A stretch of DNA of 64,000 bases from Gracilibacillus alcaliphilus (lineage in GTDB: Bacteria > Bacillota > Bacilli > Bacillales > Amphibacillaceae), in assembly GCF_016909015.1 (NCBI RefSeq), contig NZ_JAFBFA010000030.1:1-64000 (forward strand), given 5' to 3'. This document shows, piece after piece, positions 33,605 to 42,688 of the stretch. Both the position numbers and the translations under genes were made by a program. The notes beneath the pieces are model-generated. The model saw only the letters and a program-made list of their open reading frames with translations, searched no databases and was not told the DNA's origin. Positions within the stretch are counted from its first letter, which is position 1. Every line of letters starts with the position of its first letter.

Positions 33605-33984
33605 GAATCATTTACCCCTTTATCGTCAAATATGTATGATAGTGTAATTCATTAGTATTGTACATAATACGAAACAGAAAAGCATCTAATTTGTTTGTCA
33701 CTCTCGGCCAAAGCTCCCTTTTATGATTGAAAGAAAAAGAAGAATGACTTGTTTTCCAAAGGTAGATACTCCTAACTTTGCGTTATTCATACCATTATTT
33801 TTTTAAAAAAACTGGGGATAGGGGGATGAATCATGTAATGAAACTATCCAGCACACGGAACACACAACCGCAAAAAAACGCAACCTTTCAACTCTGATAA
33901 AGGCATGTAAATCAAATTAGGAAGGCAACTAATGTTTTCATGGGTAGCAATGTCTATCAGGACATACTGGTTTGGAACAACTTC
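33605..33984. other. intergenic stretch with a degenerate repeat
   Basis: No gene seen. The part at about 33930-33975 (TGTTTTCATGGGTAGCAATG, then CTATCAGGACAT) resembles the stretch at 39357-39400, where the same phrase forms a hairpin; both are probably copies of one short intergenic repeat. Confidence 0.5.
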
Positions 33985-34389
33985 TTAAAAGATCCCAGCA
34001 ATGATAAAAACACTGGTTATACTATAAACAATCCCTATTACACTGCTAATGATATAAAGAGCAAAAAATAATAAAAATGTCAGCTTCCAAAATCGTTTCC
34101 ATACATGGGCGAAAACAATATCTGTATACGTACGCCAATGAAAAACAACCATGATCAGCCATAAAATGAGTAAAAAGGCAATAATATAACCAAATAAATT
34201 AAGCGAGAATATCCATTTTACATTTGCAACGACAGCAGCAATATAAAGAATGGTTGTGGAGTCAATTGCAAAATGAAAAGCGTATCTTTTTTGTCGAGAA
34301 ATTTTGAGAGCTAGTACATACACAACATAAGTCACTAGCAATGGCAAAGTGACCATTAATGCTAGTAAATAATAAATTCCCTGAACCAT
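33985..34389 (-). CDS. DUF3397-family membrane protein
   Basis: About 134 aa with four membrane helices: IYYLLALMVTLPLLVTYVVYVLAL, IDSTTILYIAAVVANV, FGYIIAFLLILWLIMVVF and LTFLLFFALYIISSVIGIVYS. Such small proteins commonly lie beside bshC in Bacillaceae (DUF3397). No function is known. The ATG at 34389 has AGAGG seven bases upstream; the ATG two codons earlier touches that site. Confidence 0.75.
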   Translation of the reverse strand: MVQGIYYLLALMVTLPLLVTYVVYVLALKISRQKRYAFHFAIDSTTILYIAAVVANVKWIFSLNLFGYIIAFLLILWLIMVVFHWRTYTDIVFAHVWKRFWKLTFLLFFALYIISSVIGIVYSITSVFIIAGIF

Positions 34390-34646
34390 CGTCATACCTC
34401 TTTTCCATCCAAACCACAATCTTAAAGTTCGATCTTAAACATCATAACTGTAATTCAATTATATAGGACAATCTTTTTCAATCAAGTAAAATATTCGACA
34501 AATAGAGGTTGTTTAATATAGATCATGGTTCGTGTCACAAGCAAGATATCTGGGGGTCAGTTTAGATAAGTACTGGGTGTAACATATGTAAAAGGTAATT
34601 AACCATACAAACTCATCATGATTTGCAGCATATTTTTAGCAGTTTA

Positions 34647-34676
34647 AAAACCCCACTTTTCACAGTGAGGCTGCGT
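34647..34676 (-). terminator. ylbO-like gene terminator
   Basis: On the minus strand CCTCACT-GTGAAA-AGTGGGG (one T-G pair) is followed by TTTTTAA, just after the stop of the RsfA-family gene. Confidence 0.75.
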
Positions 34677-34683
34677 TAAATTC

Positions 34684-35133
34684 CTATTCTTCCAAGCTAT
34701 CCATCGCTTTTTTTACTGATTGGTGAAAAGCTTGGTATTTCGAAAGTTTTGCTTGCAATTGCTGATTCTGCTTGACTACATTCTGAAGTTCCTGTTGCTC
34801 ATTTAAACTATTGTAATACTTTTGCATGCGTTCCAACGTTTCTAGTACGTCATGGATATTAGGTTGCACGGTCTGCGCTGAAATAGTTTCTTGATCCACT
34901 GTATAACTTACTTGTTTACGTTCCTGTTTAGCAAGTTGAATCGCTTCCTCATATTGTTTTCTTAGCGTTGCATTCCAACGAAAACCACATGCTGCTGATG
35001 TCCTTGACAATTTTTCTCCAACTTCACGAAACGCCGTTAATTGTGTCTTCCCTTCACGTATATATTGTAGTACAGTCTCCGCTAGCAGTTTATCTTCATT
35101 TGGAGACCATGCGTCTTGTCGGATTCCTTGCAC
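34684..35133 (-). CDS. ylbO: RsfA-family prespore regulator (YlbO-like)
   Basis: 149 aa. N-terminal Myb/SANT-like DNA-binding domain (AWSPNEDKLLAETVLQYI, TAFREVGEKLSRTSAACGFR) followed by a C-terminal coiled coil (LNEQQELQNVVKQNQQLQAKLSKY). RsfA in B. subtilis is a forespore-specific regulator tuning sigma-F genes; its paralogue YlbO lies beside rpmF and ylbN, as this gene does, so ylbO is the best name. GTG start with GGGGGTGG upstream. Target genes unknown. Confidence 0.85.
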   Translation of the reverse strand: MQGIRQDAWSPNEDKLLAETVLQYIREGKTQLTAFREVGEKLSRTSAACGFRWNATLRKQYEEAIQLAKQERKQVSYTVDQETISAQTVQPNIHDVLETLERMQKYYNSLNEQQELQNVVKQNQQLQAKLSKYQAFHQSVKKAMDSLEE

Positions 35134-35677
35134 TATGCCACCCCCTCTATTCTTTGATACAATGTATGCAATTAATAGAGAGGATAGACTATTTATTTAC
35201 CTGCAAATTTACGGCATCATTCTGAAAAACAAGCATAATAACTGCTTCCCATGTCCTATCTATGTATAAAACCAACAAGTTCTGACAGAGGACACTATTC
35301 ATAAAAATCTAGTTGTTCTAGCCAGTCATAAAGCTATTTTTGCATGGAGGGTAGAAACTATTCCTCAGCGCAACCAACGTCATGATGTCAATCGCCATGC
35401 CTACATTAGTACGTCCTGTACGTCGAAAAGCGAAGGGCTTGACCGAAGCAAATGTTCACACGTTTATTCAGTCAAAATATTGACAAGGCAAGGACATGAT
35501 TACACCATGATAACAAGCTGTAGGTGTTCGTTATGTGTGAAAATTCAGCCAACGAAACCACCTAACAACTATGCGTAAAGGAATAAAGTGCAAATCTAAG
35601 GCAGAGTTTTCTTGCCGAATAAATTGCTGACAGACAGCAATACATCTGTACTAGAAAAAGTTATGTTTTTACTGCAA
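35134..35677. other. gap between ylbO-like gene and rpmF, with repeat
   Basis: No gene seen. It contains the second copy of the 64-bp repeat (35416-35479), preceded by TTAGTACGTC, a phrase also found in the large inverted-repeat element at 57180. Confidence 0.6.
35416..35479 (+). repeat. 64-bp intergenic repeat, copy 2
   Basis: Aligns over its full length with 5321-5384: CTGTACGTCGAAAAGCGAAG at the left and TTTATTCAGTCAAAATA at the right, with some differences in the middle (ACCGAAGCAAATGTTCAC against GCTGGAGTGATTCTTTGC). Confidence 0.7.
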
Positions 35678-35716
35678 ATAAAAATAGTGCAAGAGAGTAA
35701 CCCTCCTACACTATTG
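35678..35716 (-). terminator. rpmF terminator
   Basis: AATAGTG (35683-35689) and CACTATT (35709-35715) with an inner GGAG/CTCT pairing; on the minus strand followed by TTTATTT. Lies 20 bp after the rpmF stop. Confidence 0.75.
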
Positions 35717-35735
35717 TGTTGTACTACATATTGAA

Positions 35736-35909
35736 TTATTGCTCTACTACTTGTTTACCATTATACTGTCCACAAGATTTACATACATGGTGTGGCTTTG
35801 TTAATTCACCACAATTTGAACATTCTACCATTCCTGGTACAAGTAATTTTTTATGTGTACGACGTTGATTTTTTACCTTTTTTGAAGTTCTGCGCTTAGG
35901 TACTGCCAT
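35736..35909 (-). CDS. rpmF: 50S ribosomal protein L32 (bL32)
   Basis: 57 aa, found by reading the minus strand. Begins MAVPKRRTSKKVKNQRRTH and has the zinc ribbon CSNCG followed ten residues on by CKSCG, so this is the four-cysteine (C+) form. Sits in the large subunit near the peptide exit region. ATG 35909 with AAAGGAGGTG upstream, 33 bp after ylbN: the classic DUF177-rpmF operon. Confidence 0.96.
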   Translation of the reverse strand: MAVPKRRTSKKVKNQRRTHKKLLVPGMVECSNCGELTKPHHVCKSCGQYNGKQVVEQ

Positions 35910-35942
35910 GCATTACACCTCCTTTAAAAGAGAAGCAAAGAT

Positions 35943-36470
35943 CTATTCTTTACTATCTTCCTCGTTACTGTTGTCATTTAATAAAGACTGTAATTTTTCA
36001 AGGCGTGGATCTACTTTCTCAGATTGTTGCTCTTCTGTTATAAGTGTCCACCCATTACCTTCTTGTATTGTATTTGCCTCTAATTGTTCATCATCTGCAA
36101 ACACTCGTAGCGGGACCTCTAATAGTATATTTTCCTTGATAAAAGGTGTTAAGTCAAGTATTTCTCCATTAATAACAAACACGTCTTCTTCTTGGTGATA
36201 GCTAGAAGTAGTAAACTGTTCGATCGTATGGATGTCAAAATCATACTTTACATCAACCAATGTTCTGGCACAAGGTAAAATCATTGTCCCTCTGATCGTA
36301 AAATCACAAGTAATATCTTCCCCATCCATCCACGCTTGTCCATCAACGGTAACAGGTTCAATAGCACGAATATCATTATCCAGCTCAGCTAATTCTGAAA
36401 CGTTAACTTGCTCATGAAAAGGATAGGAGCTTTGTTGTGATTGTTTAATTTTTTGGATAAATATTTTCAT
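35943..36470 (-). CDS. ylbN: DUF177/YceD-family protein YlbN
   Basis: About 175 aa, conserved partner of rpmF. Typical central sequence: DITCDFTIRGTMILPCARTLVDV near residue 50 and DLTPFIKENILLEVPLRVF near 105; acidic C-terminus. In other bacteria and plants the family is linked to 23S rRNA accumulation or large-subunit assembly. ATG 36470 with GAGGTG six bases upstream; a GTG at 36479 lies inside that site. Transcribed divergently from tmcAL. Confidence 0.9.
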   Translation of the reverse strand: MKIFIQKIKQSQQSSYPFHEQVNVSELAELDNDIRAIEPVTVDGQAWMDGEDITCDFTIRGTMILPCARTLVDVKYDFDIHTIEQFTTSSYHQEEDVFVINGEILDLTPFIKENILLEVPLRVFADDEQLEANTIQEGNGWTLITEEQQSEKVDPRLEKLQSLLNDNSNEEDSKE

Positions 36471-36614
36471 TAGATTCACCTCAAGGCAACAAGAAATATT
36501 TTAAAATGGATTTGGCTATTTGTCAATATATTTTCTTTACACCAACAACAATTATTGCTTTTGTGATATACTACAATCGATATCCCAATAGATTGTTTCC
36601 ATTAGGAGGTTAAC

Positions 36615-37823
36615 ATGAAAGCTTGTGGACTTATAGTAGAATACAATCCCTATCATAACGGACATCGGTATCACTTTCAACAGGCACAGCAACTAACCAA
36701 TGCCGATTGTATGATAGCTGTTATGAGTGGCAACTTCCTGCAGCGAGGGGAACCCGCTGTCGTTGATAAATTCGCCAGAGCAAAAATGGCGGTTCAGTTA
36801 GGTATTGACCTTGTTGTAGAATTGCCATATTTCTATGCCGTACAGCACAGTGAACTGTTTGCTCAAGGGGCGATTGAAATATTAGCCCACCTACATGTTG
36901 AGGCCTTATGTTTTGGCAGTGAACACGGTAAAATCAATGATTTTCAGAACATGTATCAATTGATTCAGCAACGACAAGAACAATATGGCCAACAACTGAC
37001 TGAGGCTTTGTCAAAAGGCTTCTCTTACCCAAAAGCACATGAAACAGCTTTACGTGCTATCGGAGGAAAAGAAATTTCAATTGACGTTACTAGACCAAAC
37101 AATATTCTAGGTTATCAGTATGTGAGCAATATCTATAAGCAACAAGCTGACATTACTCCTTATACGATAACAAGGATCAAAAATGATTACCATGATCAGG
37201 CGATCCGTGATGCAATTGCAAGTGCCACTAGTATTCGAAATCAATTATTACAAAAACAGTTTGAGCAAGTACAGAGCGCTACACCGCCAGAAACTTGGCA
37301 ACTTCTTGAAAAATATGTTCAACAACATCATTCCTGGCATCATTGGGAGGCTTATTTCCATTTGCTTAAGTATCGTTTATTAACTATAAAACCGGATGAG
37401 CTTCGTTCTATCCATGGAGTCAAGGAAGGTATCGAAAATCGTATGCTAGCATCCATAAAACAGGCCGCTAACTTTCAGGAATGGATGACGCTTTTAAAGA
37501 CAAAACGCTACACTTGGACTAGTATCCAACGAATTGCAACACATCTGCTGACCAATACACATGCAGCTGAAATAGAGTCTTTATTACGTCAAGCAGATCA
37601 AACACCTGCTGTCCGCATTTTGGCAATGAGTAAACAGGGACAAACCTATCTCAAACAGATCAAAAAACAAGCCACAATTTCTTGGTATACCAGCAACAAA
37701 TCGCCGTACCCATACCAAGCATTAGACCAGCGTGTAGACGCAGCCTATTACAGCATCCTTGACCAGACCTCCCAAATGCAACTAGCCAAACAAGCTTACC
37801 ATAAACCATATATGATCACATGA
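36615..37823 (+). CDS. tmcAL: tRNA(Met) cytidine acetate ligase TmcAL (YlbM)
   Basis: 402 aa, nucleotidyltransferase-like. Begins MKACGLIVEYNPYHNGHRYH with the HxGH motif (HNGH), then MSGNFLQRGEPAVVDKFARA near residue 37 and the LPYFYAVQHSELFA segment. The enzyme uses ATP to activate acetate and makes N4-acetylcytidine at the wobble position of elongator tRNA-Met. ATG with AGGAGG upstream. Divergent from ylbN and convergent with ylbL. Confidence 0.94.
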   Translation: MKACGLIVEYNPYHNGHRYHFQQAQQLTNADCMIAVMSGNFLQRGEPAVVDKFARAKMAVQLGIDLVVELPYFYAVQHSELFAQGAIEILAHLHVEALCFGSEHGKINDFQNMYQLIQQRQEQYGQQLTEALSKGFSYPKAHETALRAIGGKEISIDVTRPNNILGYQYVSNIYKQQADITPYTITRIKNDYHDQAIRDAIASATSIRNQLLQKQFEQVQSATPPETWQLLEKYVQQHHSWHHWEAYFHLLKYRLLTIKPDELRSIHGVKEGIENRMLASIKQAANFQEWMTLLKTKRYTWTSIQRIATHLLTNTHAAEIESLLRQADQTPAVRILAMSKQGQTYLKQIKKQATISWYTSNKSPYPYQALDQRVDAAYYSILDQTSQMQLAKQAYHKPYMIT

Positions 37824-37828
37824 ATCAC

Positions 37829-37859
37829 CCTTTGTGGGGGGGCATCCACCCCACAAAGG
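37829..37859. terminator. hairpin between tmcAL and ylbL
   Basis: CCTTTGTGGGG (37829-37839) and CCCCACAAAGG (37849-37859) pair perfectly over 11 bp, six bases after the tmcAL stop. It lacks a long T run but lies between convergent genes. Confidence 0.65.
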
Positions 37860-37938
37860 CTTAGCGAAGGCATTATCCAATTTAGACTTTAACTAACGAT
37901 GAAAGGCAATAGACACACGTTCTACTGCCTCTTCACGC

Positions 37939-38958
37939 TTACAGCCCTGCTAGATATTCCAATGCTTCCTCAAATGTATCGACAGGAACTATTTCCATAT
38001 CTGTACCAATATCTTCAGCTGTCTCTTTAGCCACTTGATAATTGGACCCTTCTCTGCCTCCTTCATTAGGAGCAAAGAATATATCACATCCAGTTCGATC
38101 AGCAGCAATCACCTTCTTATCTACACCGCCGATACGGCCAACATTCCCTTGATAATCCACTTCTCCTGTACCAGCAATTTGATATCCCTTGGTAATATCT
38201 TCAGTTGTTAATTGATCATAAATCTCAAGTGAGAACATTAAACCAGCACTCGGTCCACCAATGCTTCCACTGGAAAAGGTTAAGTCTGGCGAAACAGTCA
38301 CCTGTCTATTGGTCACCAATTGAATACCAATCCCCGGCTGTCCATCTAAATCCTCAAGTTCTGCCAATGCGATTTCTTCTTCCATTGTCTGTTCATCACG
38401 CTCAATCGTTAAACGCACCGCATCACCTGCAGTTTTGGATGTTACATAATCAATTAGATCTTCCGACTCATTAATTTCTTTCCCATCTATTTCAATAATT
38501 TCATCCCCAGACTGTAAGATACCGTCTGCTGGCATTCCTTCTACAACCGAGACAACATATACTCCTTTATATTCAATATCAATTGTTTCACCAGCTGCTT
38601 CGTAGGCAACTACCATTGAGGCTTCTTGAGAGCTTTCCATCATCATCAATTGTAATTCATGATATTCAGCATCTGTCATATCCTCTGGTACTACTTCATT
38701 AATCGGCAGCACATCGAAATATTTTCTAAACTGAGCGGTCAAGTATGTAAAAGGGGTTGCCCTTCCTCCTTGAATCGTAACAAGATACATTTCCCCTTCA
38801 CTCTCATGGCCTCCATCCACTTCTACAATCGGATTTAGCGGATCTGCATGACCAGGCTGATGAATATAAAATGGCAATCGATAGCTAAAAAGAAAAAAAA
38901 CAGCAATTAATGCTACAAAAAAGATTAATATCCTTACATTACCCTTTAAACGAAACAT
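37939..38958 (-). CDS. ylbL: YlbL, PDZ-domain Lon-like protease
   Basis: 339 aa. One N-terminal membrane helix (ILIFFVALIAVFFLFSYRLPF), a PDZ domain near residues 125-195 (GVYVVSVVEGMPADGILQSGDEIIEIDG), then a Lon-type S16 protease domain with the Ser in GGPSAGLMFSLEIYD near 239 and the Lys in GGVDKKVIAADR near 279. B. subtilis YlbL has been linked to degradation of a checkpoint division inhibitor. ATG start. Convergent with tmcAL. Confidence 0.92.
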   Translation of the reverse strand: MFRLKGNVRILIFFVALIAVFFLFSYRLPFYIHQPGHADPLNPIVEVDGGHESEGEMYLVTIQGGRATPFTYLTAQFRKYFDVLPINEVVPEDMTDAEYHELQLMMMESSQEASMVVAYEAAGETIDIEYKGVYVVSVVEGMPADGILQSGDEIIEIDGKEINESEDLIDYVTSKTAGDAVRLTIERDEQTMEEEIALAELEDLDGQPGIGIQLVTNRQVTVSPDLTFSSGSIGGPSAGLMFSLEIYDQLTTEDITKGYQIAGTGEVDYQGNVGRIGGVDKKVIAADRTGCDIFFAPNEGGREGSNYQVAKETAEDIGTDMEIVPVDTFEEALEYLAGL

Positions 38959-39451
38959 CCTATCCCTACTTTCAAAAAACTAAGATTAACAAATTGCGTT
39001 GTCATATTTATACGCTCCACAAGCGTATATTAGAAACGGTAGGACAAATTTAAAACACTCTATATTTTACTATTGATTCACAAAAAGGTACAGAAATGTG
39101 CAAGACATACACAATCCATACTCTATACACCGTGTCTGCAGGAAAAACGAGCACTGGTGATGACTTAGCACGATCGTCATACAATATGAAAAGGACGTGC
39201 TTGTCTTGATTATCCCTCTAGGATATCTGTCTGCTTATTTCAGTTGTTCTTGTATACAGACAAGCACCTCCTACAAAACTCTGCCTTAGAGGCAGCACTT
39301 GATTATTTTCGCAAGGTTATTGAGAGATGAATCAAGCTAGGCTAGTAGAGGAACTGAAGTTTTCATGGATAGCGATGGCTATCCATACATGTAGGTTTTA
39401 GATGAAATATTTACATCATATATTTATTTCTTAAGAAAAAGGTGAATAACT
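38959..39451. other. gap between ylbL and ylbJ (ylbK absent)
   Basis: No gene seen, although B. subtilis has the patatin-like ylbK here. A hairpin ATGGATAGC/GCTATCCAT (39365-39373 and 39378-39386) is part of a repeat resembling 33930-33975. CTCTGCCTTAG at about 39280 weakly matches, in inverse orientation, CTAAGGCAGAG at about 35598. Confidence 0.55.
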
Positions 39452-40648
39452 ATGAAACAAAAGCTAGCCTCCTTATTATATGCCATGATCGCCGTTTTTA
39501 TTGTCGTAATGATAATTATTTATCCACAGCAAGTCTTACAAGCAAGTCAGCGTGGACTCGAAGTCTGGGCCGGCATCGTTTTTCCAGCCTTATTACCCTT
39601 TTTTATCACGGCAGAACTTTTAATTGCCTTTGGTGTTGTTCATTTTATCGGTGTTCTGTTTGAACCTATTATGAGACCGTTATTTAATGTACCAGGGGTT
39701 GGAGGTTTTGTCTGGACGATGGGAATGGCGAGTGGATATCCATCAGGAGCTAAATATACGGCAAGGTTGAGACAGGAAAAGCAGCTATCCCAAGTAGAGG
39801 CGGAAAGGCTAGTATCCTTTACCAATGCCTCGAACCCTCTATTTATCATCGGAGCGGTCGGTATCGGTTTTTTTCATGATGCAAGGTTAGGCATACTGCT
39901 GGCAGTCGTCCATTATCTTAGTAATGCACTGGTTGGAATCTGTATGAGATTTTATAAAAGAAAGGAAATTTCAACGGCCGGATCCTACTCATTTTCTCTT
40001 ACTAAAGCCTTTCATCAGCTTCATCAAGCACGCATAAATAAACGGCAGGCAATTGGCAAAGTGTTGGGTGAAGCTGTTACTCAATCAATTGAAACACTAA
40101 TCAAAATAGGCGGCTTCATCATGCTGTTTTCAGTGATTACCGAATTGTTATCCACTATCCAACTTACCGAATTGTTTGCTGGTTTACTTGTCGGCCTGCT
40201 AGCATTTGTTCAGCTTCCTGCTGATCTCGCACCTGGGTTATTTGTAGGTATGTTTGAAATAACGATTGGAGCGAACACTATATCACAGACTCATGTAGCC
40301 GTTTTTTTTCAGGCAATTGTTATCTCGATCATGTTAGCCTTTAACGGTTTTTCCGTCCAAGCACAAGTCGCAAGTATCTTGGCTGATACAGATATTCGCT
40401 TTACTCCTTACTTCTTTGCACGAATGGTACATGCCTGTTTTGCCAGCTTACTTGTAGTTGTCTTATTTTTTCCTGTCTATCAACTAAAGACAGAAACAAC
40501 ATCTAGTATCATGACATTCACCCATCATATAAGCTTCCCATTAGGTGAAATTGGATGGTGGATTACTTTACTTTCCTTGTCAGTTTATTTATACATTCTC
40601 TTGCTTAAATTTTTCAATCAGCGCCGCTTCTACTACCGGAGGTACTAA
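39452..40648 (+). CDS. ylbJ: sporulation integral membrane protein YlbJ
   Basis: 398 aa polytopic protein with two nucleoside-recognition (Gate) type domains: GLEVWAGIVFPALLPFFI near residue 35, GMASGYPSGAKYTARL near 93 and FTNASNPLFIIGAVGIG near 125. YlbJ belongs to the sigma-E regulon of B. subtilis and is needed for spore cortex formation. ATG with AAAAAGGTG upstream. Its last 60 bp overlap, tail to tail, the 3' end of coaD on the other strand. Confidence 0.93.
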   Translation: MKQKLASLLYAMIAVFIVVMIIIYPQQVLQASQRGLEVWAGIVFPALLPFFITAELLIAFGVVHFIGVLFEPIMRPLFNVPGVGGFVWTMGMASGYPSGAKYTARLRQEKQLSQVEAERLVSFTNASNPLFIIGAVGIGFFHDARLGILLAVVHYLSNALVGICMRFYKRKEISTAGSYSFSLTKAFHQLHQARINKRQAIGKVLGEAVTQSIETLIKIGGFIMLFSVITELLSTIQLTELFAGLLVGLLAFVQLPADLAPGLFVGMFEITIGANTISQTHVAVFFQAIVISIMLAFNGFSVQAQVASILADTDIRFTPYFFARMVHACFASLLVVVLFFPVYQLKTETTSSIMTFTHHISFPLGEIGWWITLLSLSVYLYILLLKFFNQRRFYYRRY

Positions 40649-41080
40649 ATCAGATACATTGGCATGAAATTTAGCCACCTCTTTCACCATGCTGGAACTA
40701 AGAAAGGAATACCGATTATTAGTCATCATAAAGAAGGTTTCAATGTCTTCATTCAGTTTTCGGTTCATAGAGGTAATTTGCATTTCAAATTCAAAATCGG
40801 TGACCGCCCGCAGTCCCCTGATGATGGCTTGTGCATTCTTCTCTTGAGCATAATCCATTAACAGTCCCTTGCTCGAATCTACTTGAACATTGGGGATATC
40901 AGCGGTTGCCTGTCGGATTAATTCTATTCTTTCTTCTACACTAAATAAGGGCTGTTTCGCCTGATTATTAAAGACAGCTACAATAATATCATCAAAGACA
41001 TTGGCCGCCCTTTTGATAATATCTAAGTGTCCATTTGTTATAGGGTCAAAACTGCCGGGACAAATGGCAAGTCTAGTCAT
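40589..41080 (-). CDS. coaD: phosphopantetheine adenylyltransferase CoaD
   Basis: 163 aa enzyme of coenzyme A synthesis, forming dephospho-CoA from 4'-phosphopantetheine and ATP. Motifs: ICPGSFDPITNGHLDII near residue 5 (the TxGH signature is TNGH) and RYSFLSSSMVKEVAKF with the SSSxVKE motif near 126. ATG 41080 with AAAGGATG upstream, overlapping the rsmD stop by eight bases. Its C-terminal 19 codons are antisense to ylbJ. Confidence 0.96.
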   Translation of the reverse strand: MTRLAICPGSFDPITNGHLDIIKRAANVFDDIIVAVFNNQAKQPLFSVEERIELIRQATADIPNVQVDSSKGLLMDYAQEKNAQAIIRGLRAVTDFEFEMQITSMNRKLNEDIETFFMMTNNRYSFLSSSMVKEVAKFHANVSDLVPPVVEAALIEKFKQENV

Positions 41081-41642
41081 GATTTTCCACATCCTTTTGA
41101 ATAATTGTAATAGCAGTAGTTGCATTGTACTCTTCTTGCTTGATTAGCTGGTATGACTCACTGATTATATGGATAGCATTATTAGGATCATGTTCACACA
41201 CAATAAGCCCTTGATCTTGCAGTATGTCAGCCGCAATAATGGCTTCTAACAATTTCTGATAAGACACTTGATGATAAGGCGGATCTAAAAAGATGATATC
41301 AAACTTTAGCTTTCTTTTTTCAAGAGCTTTTAATGCGCGAAAGGCATCATTTCGAAACACTTCCACTTGTTCTTTTATTTTTAAATGATGGATATTTTTA
41401 TGGATAACGGAAATGGCTTTTGCTTGTTTATCTACTAATACCGCTCGCTCCACCCCTCTGCTAACCGCCTCGATGGCCAGGGCGCCGCTCCCGGCAAACA
41501 AATCAAGACAAGTTCCTCCATCAAAGAAAGGGCCTATTATTTGAAATAAGGATTCCTTCACTTTATCTCCAGTTGGACGTGTTAATTGATTAGATACCGA
41601 TTGAATTCTATTCCCCTTTAACTTTCCCGCAATTACTCGCAA
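41073..41642 (-). CDS. rsmD: 16S rRNA m2G966 methyltransferase RsmD (YlbH)
   Basis: About 189 aa SAM-dependent methyltransferase. RVIAGKLKGNRI at the start, RPTGDKVKESLFQIIGP near 26, CLDLFAGSGALAIEAVSRG near 49 and the catalytic FLDPPY near 128. Methylates N2 of guanine 966 of 16S rRNA. I favour the TTG at 41642 (gives MRVIAG, the family beginning, with GGGGGA seven bases upstream); an ATG at 41657 is possible. Normal rsmD-coaD order. Confidence 0.94.
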   Translation of the reverse strand: MRVIAGKLKGNRIQSVSNQLTRPTGDKVKESLFQIIGPFFDGGTCLDLFAGSGALAIEAVSRGVERAVLVDKQAKAISVIHKNIHHLKIKEQVEVFRNDAFRALKALEKRKLKFDIIFLDPPYHQVSYQKLLEAIIAADILQDQGLIVCEHDPNNAIHIISESYQLIKQEEYNATTAITIIQKDVENHD

Positions 41643-41917
41643 ATACGATTCCCCCATTCTGCTGCAGCTAAGATATTTCTGTCATGAGACTTCGCTCTCC
41701 AGAAGATGTCGAATTACGCTGTGATTAATATAGCATAAACTAAAACAATTTCACAAATTTACAAGTATATTTCCTTCGATAATGGACAAACTTTAACTAA
41801 AGCAACCAGATAAGTTGCTTTATTCGGAGAAGACTTACCATTCCCCATAAGTTCTTCCTCCGGTTTCTCCTCTCCCTTTATCTTTTTATTTTCTCATATC
41901 AACGAGACAATAAAAAG

Positions 41918-41948
41918 AGCCTGCAGTTGATTAACTGCAGGTTTTTTT
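41918..41948. terminator. strong bidirectional terminator
   Basis: CCTGCAGTT-GATT-AACTGCAGG with eight T on the plus strand and CTCTTTTTATT on the minus strand. No plus-strand gene ends here, so it probably terminates the ylbD-E-F-G transcript, from which it is now separated by about 430 bp of repeat-containing sequence. Confidence 0.85.
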
Positions 41949-42004
41949 TATTTAAAAAGTGGTGTATTCGACTTCTTTTTTGTGAAGCAAGTAACATAAA
42001 AGAA

Positions 42005-42295
42005 CAAAGAGGATGGGAGTGGAGAGAAGTCGACTCCTGCAAGAAAGGCGGAAAGTGTCGGGTAAAAACGTAACAACTGGACCGAAGCAACTGAGATAAA
42101 GGAATCACGGTGAGTGTATGAATCGATGATGACTTATCATAGGGCGCTGTCAGGAAGTTGTCCAGTTTTTGACGCTTGTAGCCAGACAAGGGAATAGCAT
42201 GGGCTGAAGATCCACTTGAAAAAGTGCTCTACTTTTTCAAGTTAGCTGAAGCCATGCCTGCGGAAAGCGAATTCTCGGAGTGGACATCCATCTTG
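42005..42295 (+). repeat. large Bacillaceae-type intergenic repeat
   Basis: Starts near GGGAGTGGAGAGAAGTCGAC and ends near GCCTGCGGAAAGCGAATTCT with CGGAGTGG. Inside, CTTGAAAAAGTGCTCTACTT begins a stem (CTTGAAAAAGT/ACTTTTTCAAG). The CCTGCGGAAAGCG phrase is shared with 11370-11490. Frames inside it do not look coding. From memory similar repeats occur between genes in many Bacillaceae. Confidence 0.6.
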
Positions 42296-42382
42296 GCTAA
42301 AAGATAAAGGATCAAATGCTCTTCTTGTTTTTTCTAATCCAGGCTTGAGTCAGAGTTTTCATATAAATCTCCCTCTAAAAAA

Positions 42383-42661
42383 TCAGATCCCCATTTTATA
42401 ATCTAGCTCTTTATCTTCTATTTTCACTTTTTCTTCAAATTCTGTTTTGATAAATGGCTTATAGGAAGGATCGACCCTTGTAACGAAAGACAATTTATGT
42501 AATGCAGTTGTTGTCTGATCGACCTTATCCTGGTCAACATAAATAATGGCATACTTCAATTTCTTAGAGACATGCACCATATGACCATATTTCTTAATAT
42601 GCTTAACATGTTTCATTTGATGAAACCAAACGACTAAACCTTGTCTGCTTACAATCATCAT
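42383..42661 (-). CDS. ylbG: UPF0298/DUF2129 protein YlbG
   Basis: 92 aa small basic protein, MMIVSRQGLVVWFHQMKHVK at the start and KYAIIYVDQDKVD in the middle. YlbG-family proteins follow ylbF in nearly all bacilli; function unknown. ATG with AGAGGGGGGA upstream, 27 bp after ylbF, so co-transcribed. Last gene of ylbD-E-F-G. Confidence 0.9.
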   Translation of the reverse strand: MMIVSRQGLVVWFHQMKHVKHIKKYGHMVHVSKKLKYAIIYVDQDKVDQTTTALHKLSFVTRVDPSYKPFIKTEFEEKVKIEDKELDYKMGI

Positions 42662-42688
42662 GTCCCCCCTCTCTTCACACTTTTATAA

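Larger units (their letters stand above)
41643..42382. other. 740-bp gap between rsmD and ylbG
   Basis: No trusted gene. It holds two stems (AAAGCAAC/GTTGCTTT near 41798-41821, and the strong terminator at 41918-41947) and a large intergenic repeat at about 42005-42295. The ylbG transcript would run through the repeat before reaching the terminators. Confidence 0.6.

Noticed and set aside
41899..42189. 96-codon minus-strand frame
   Set aside because: Lies in the intergenic repeat and the strong terminator; composition not protein-like.
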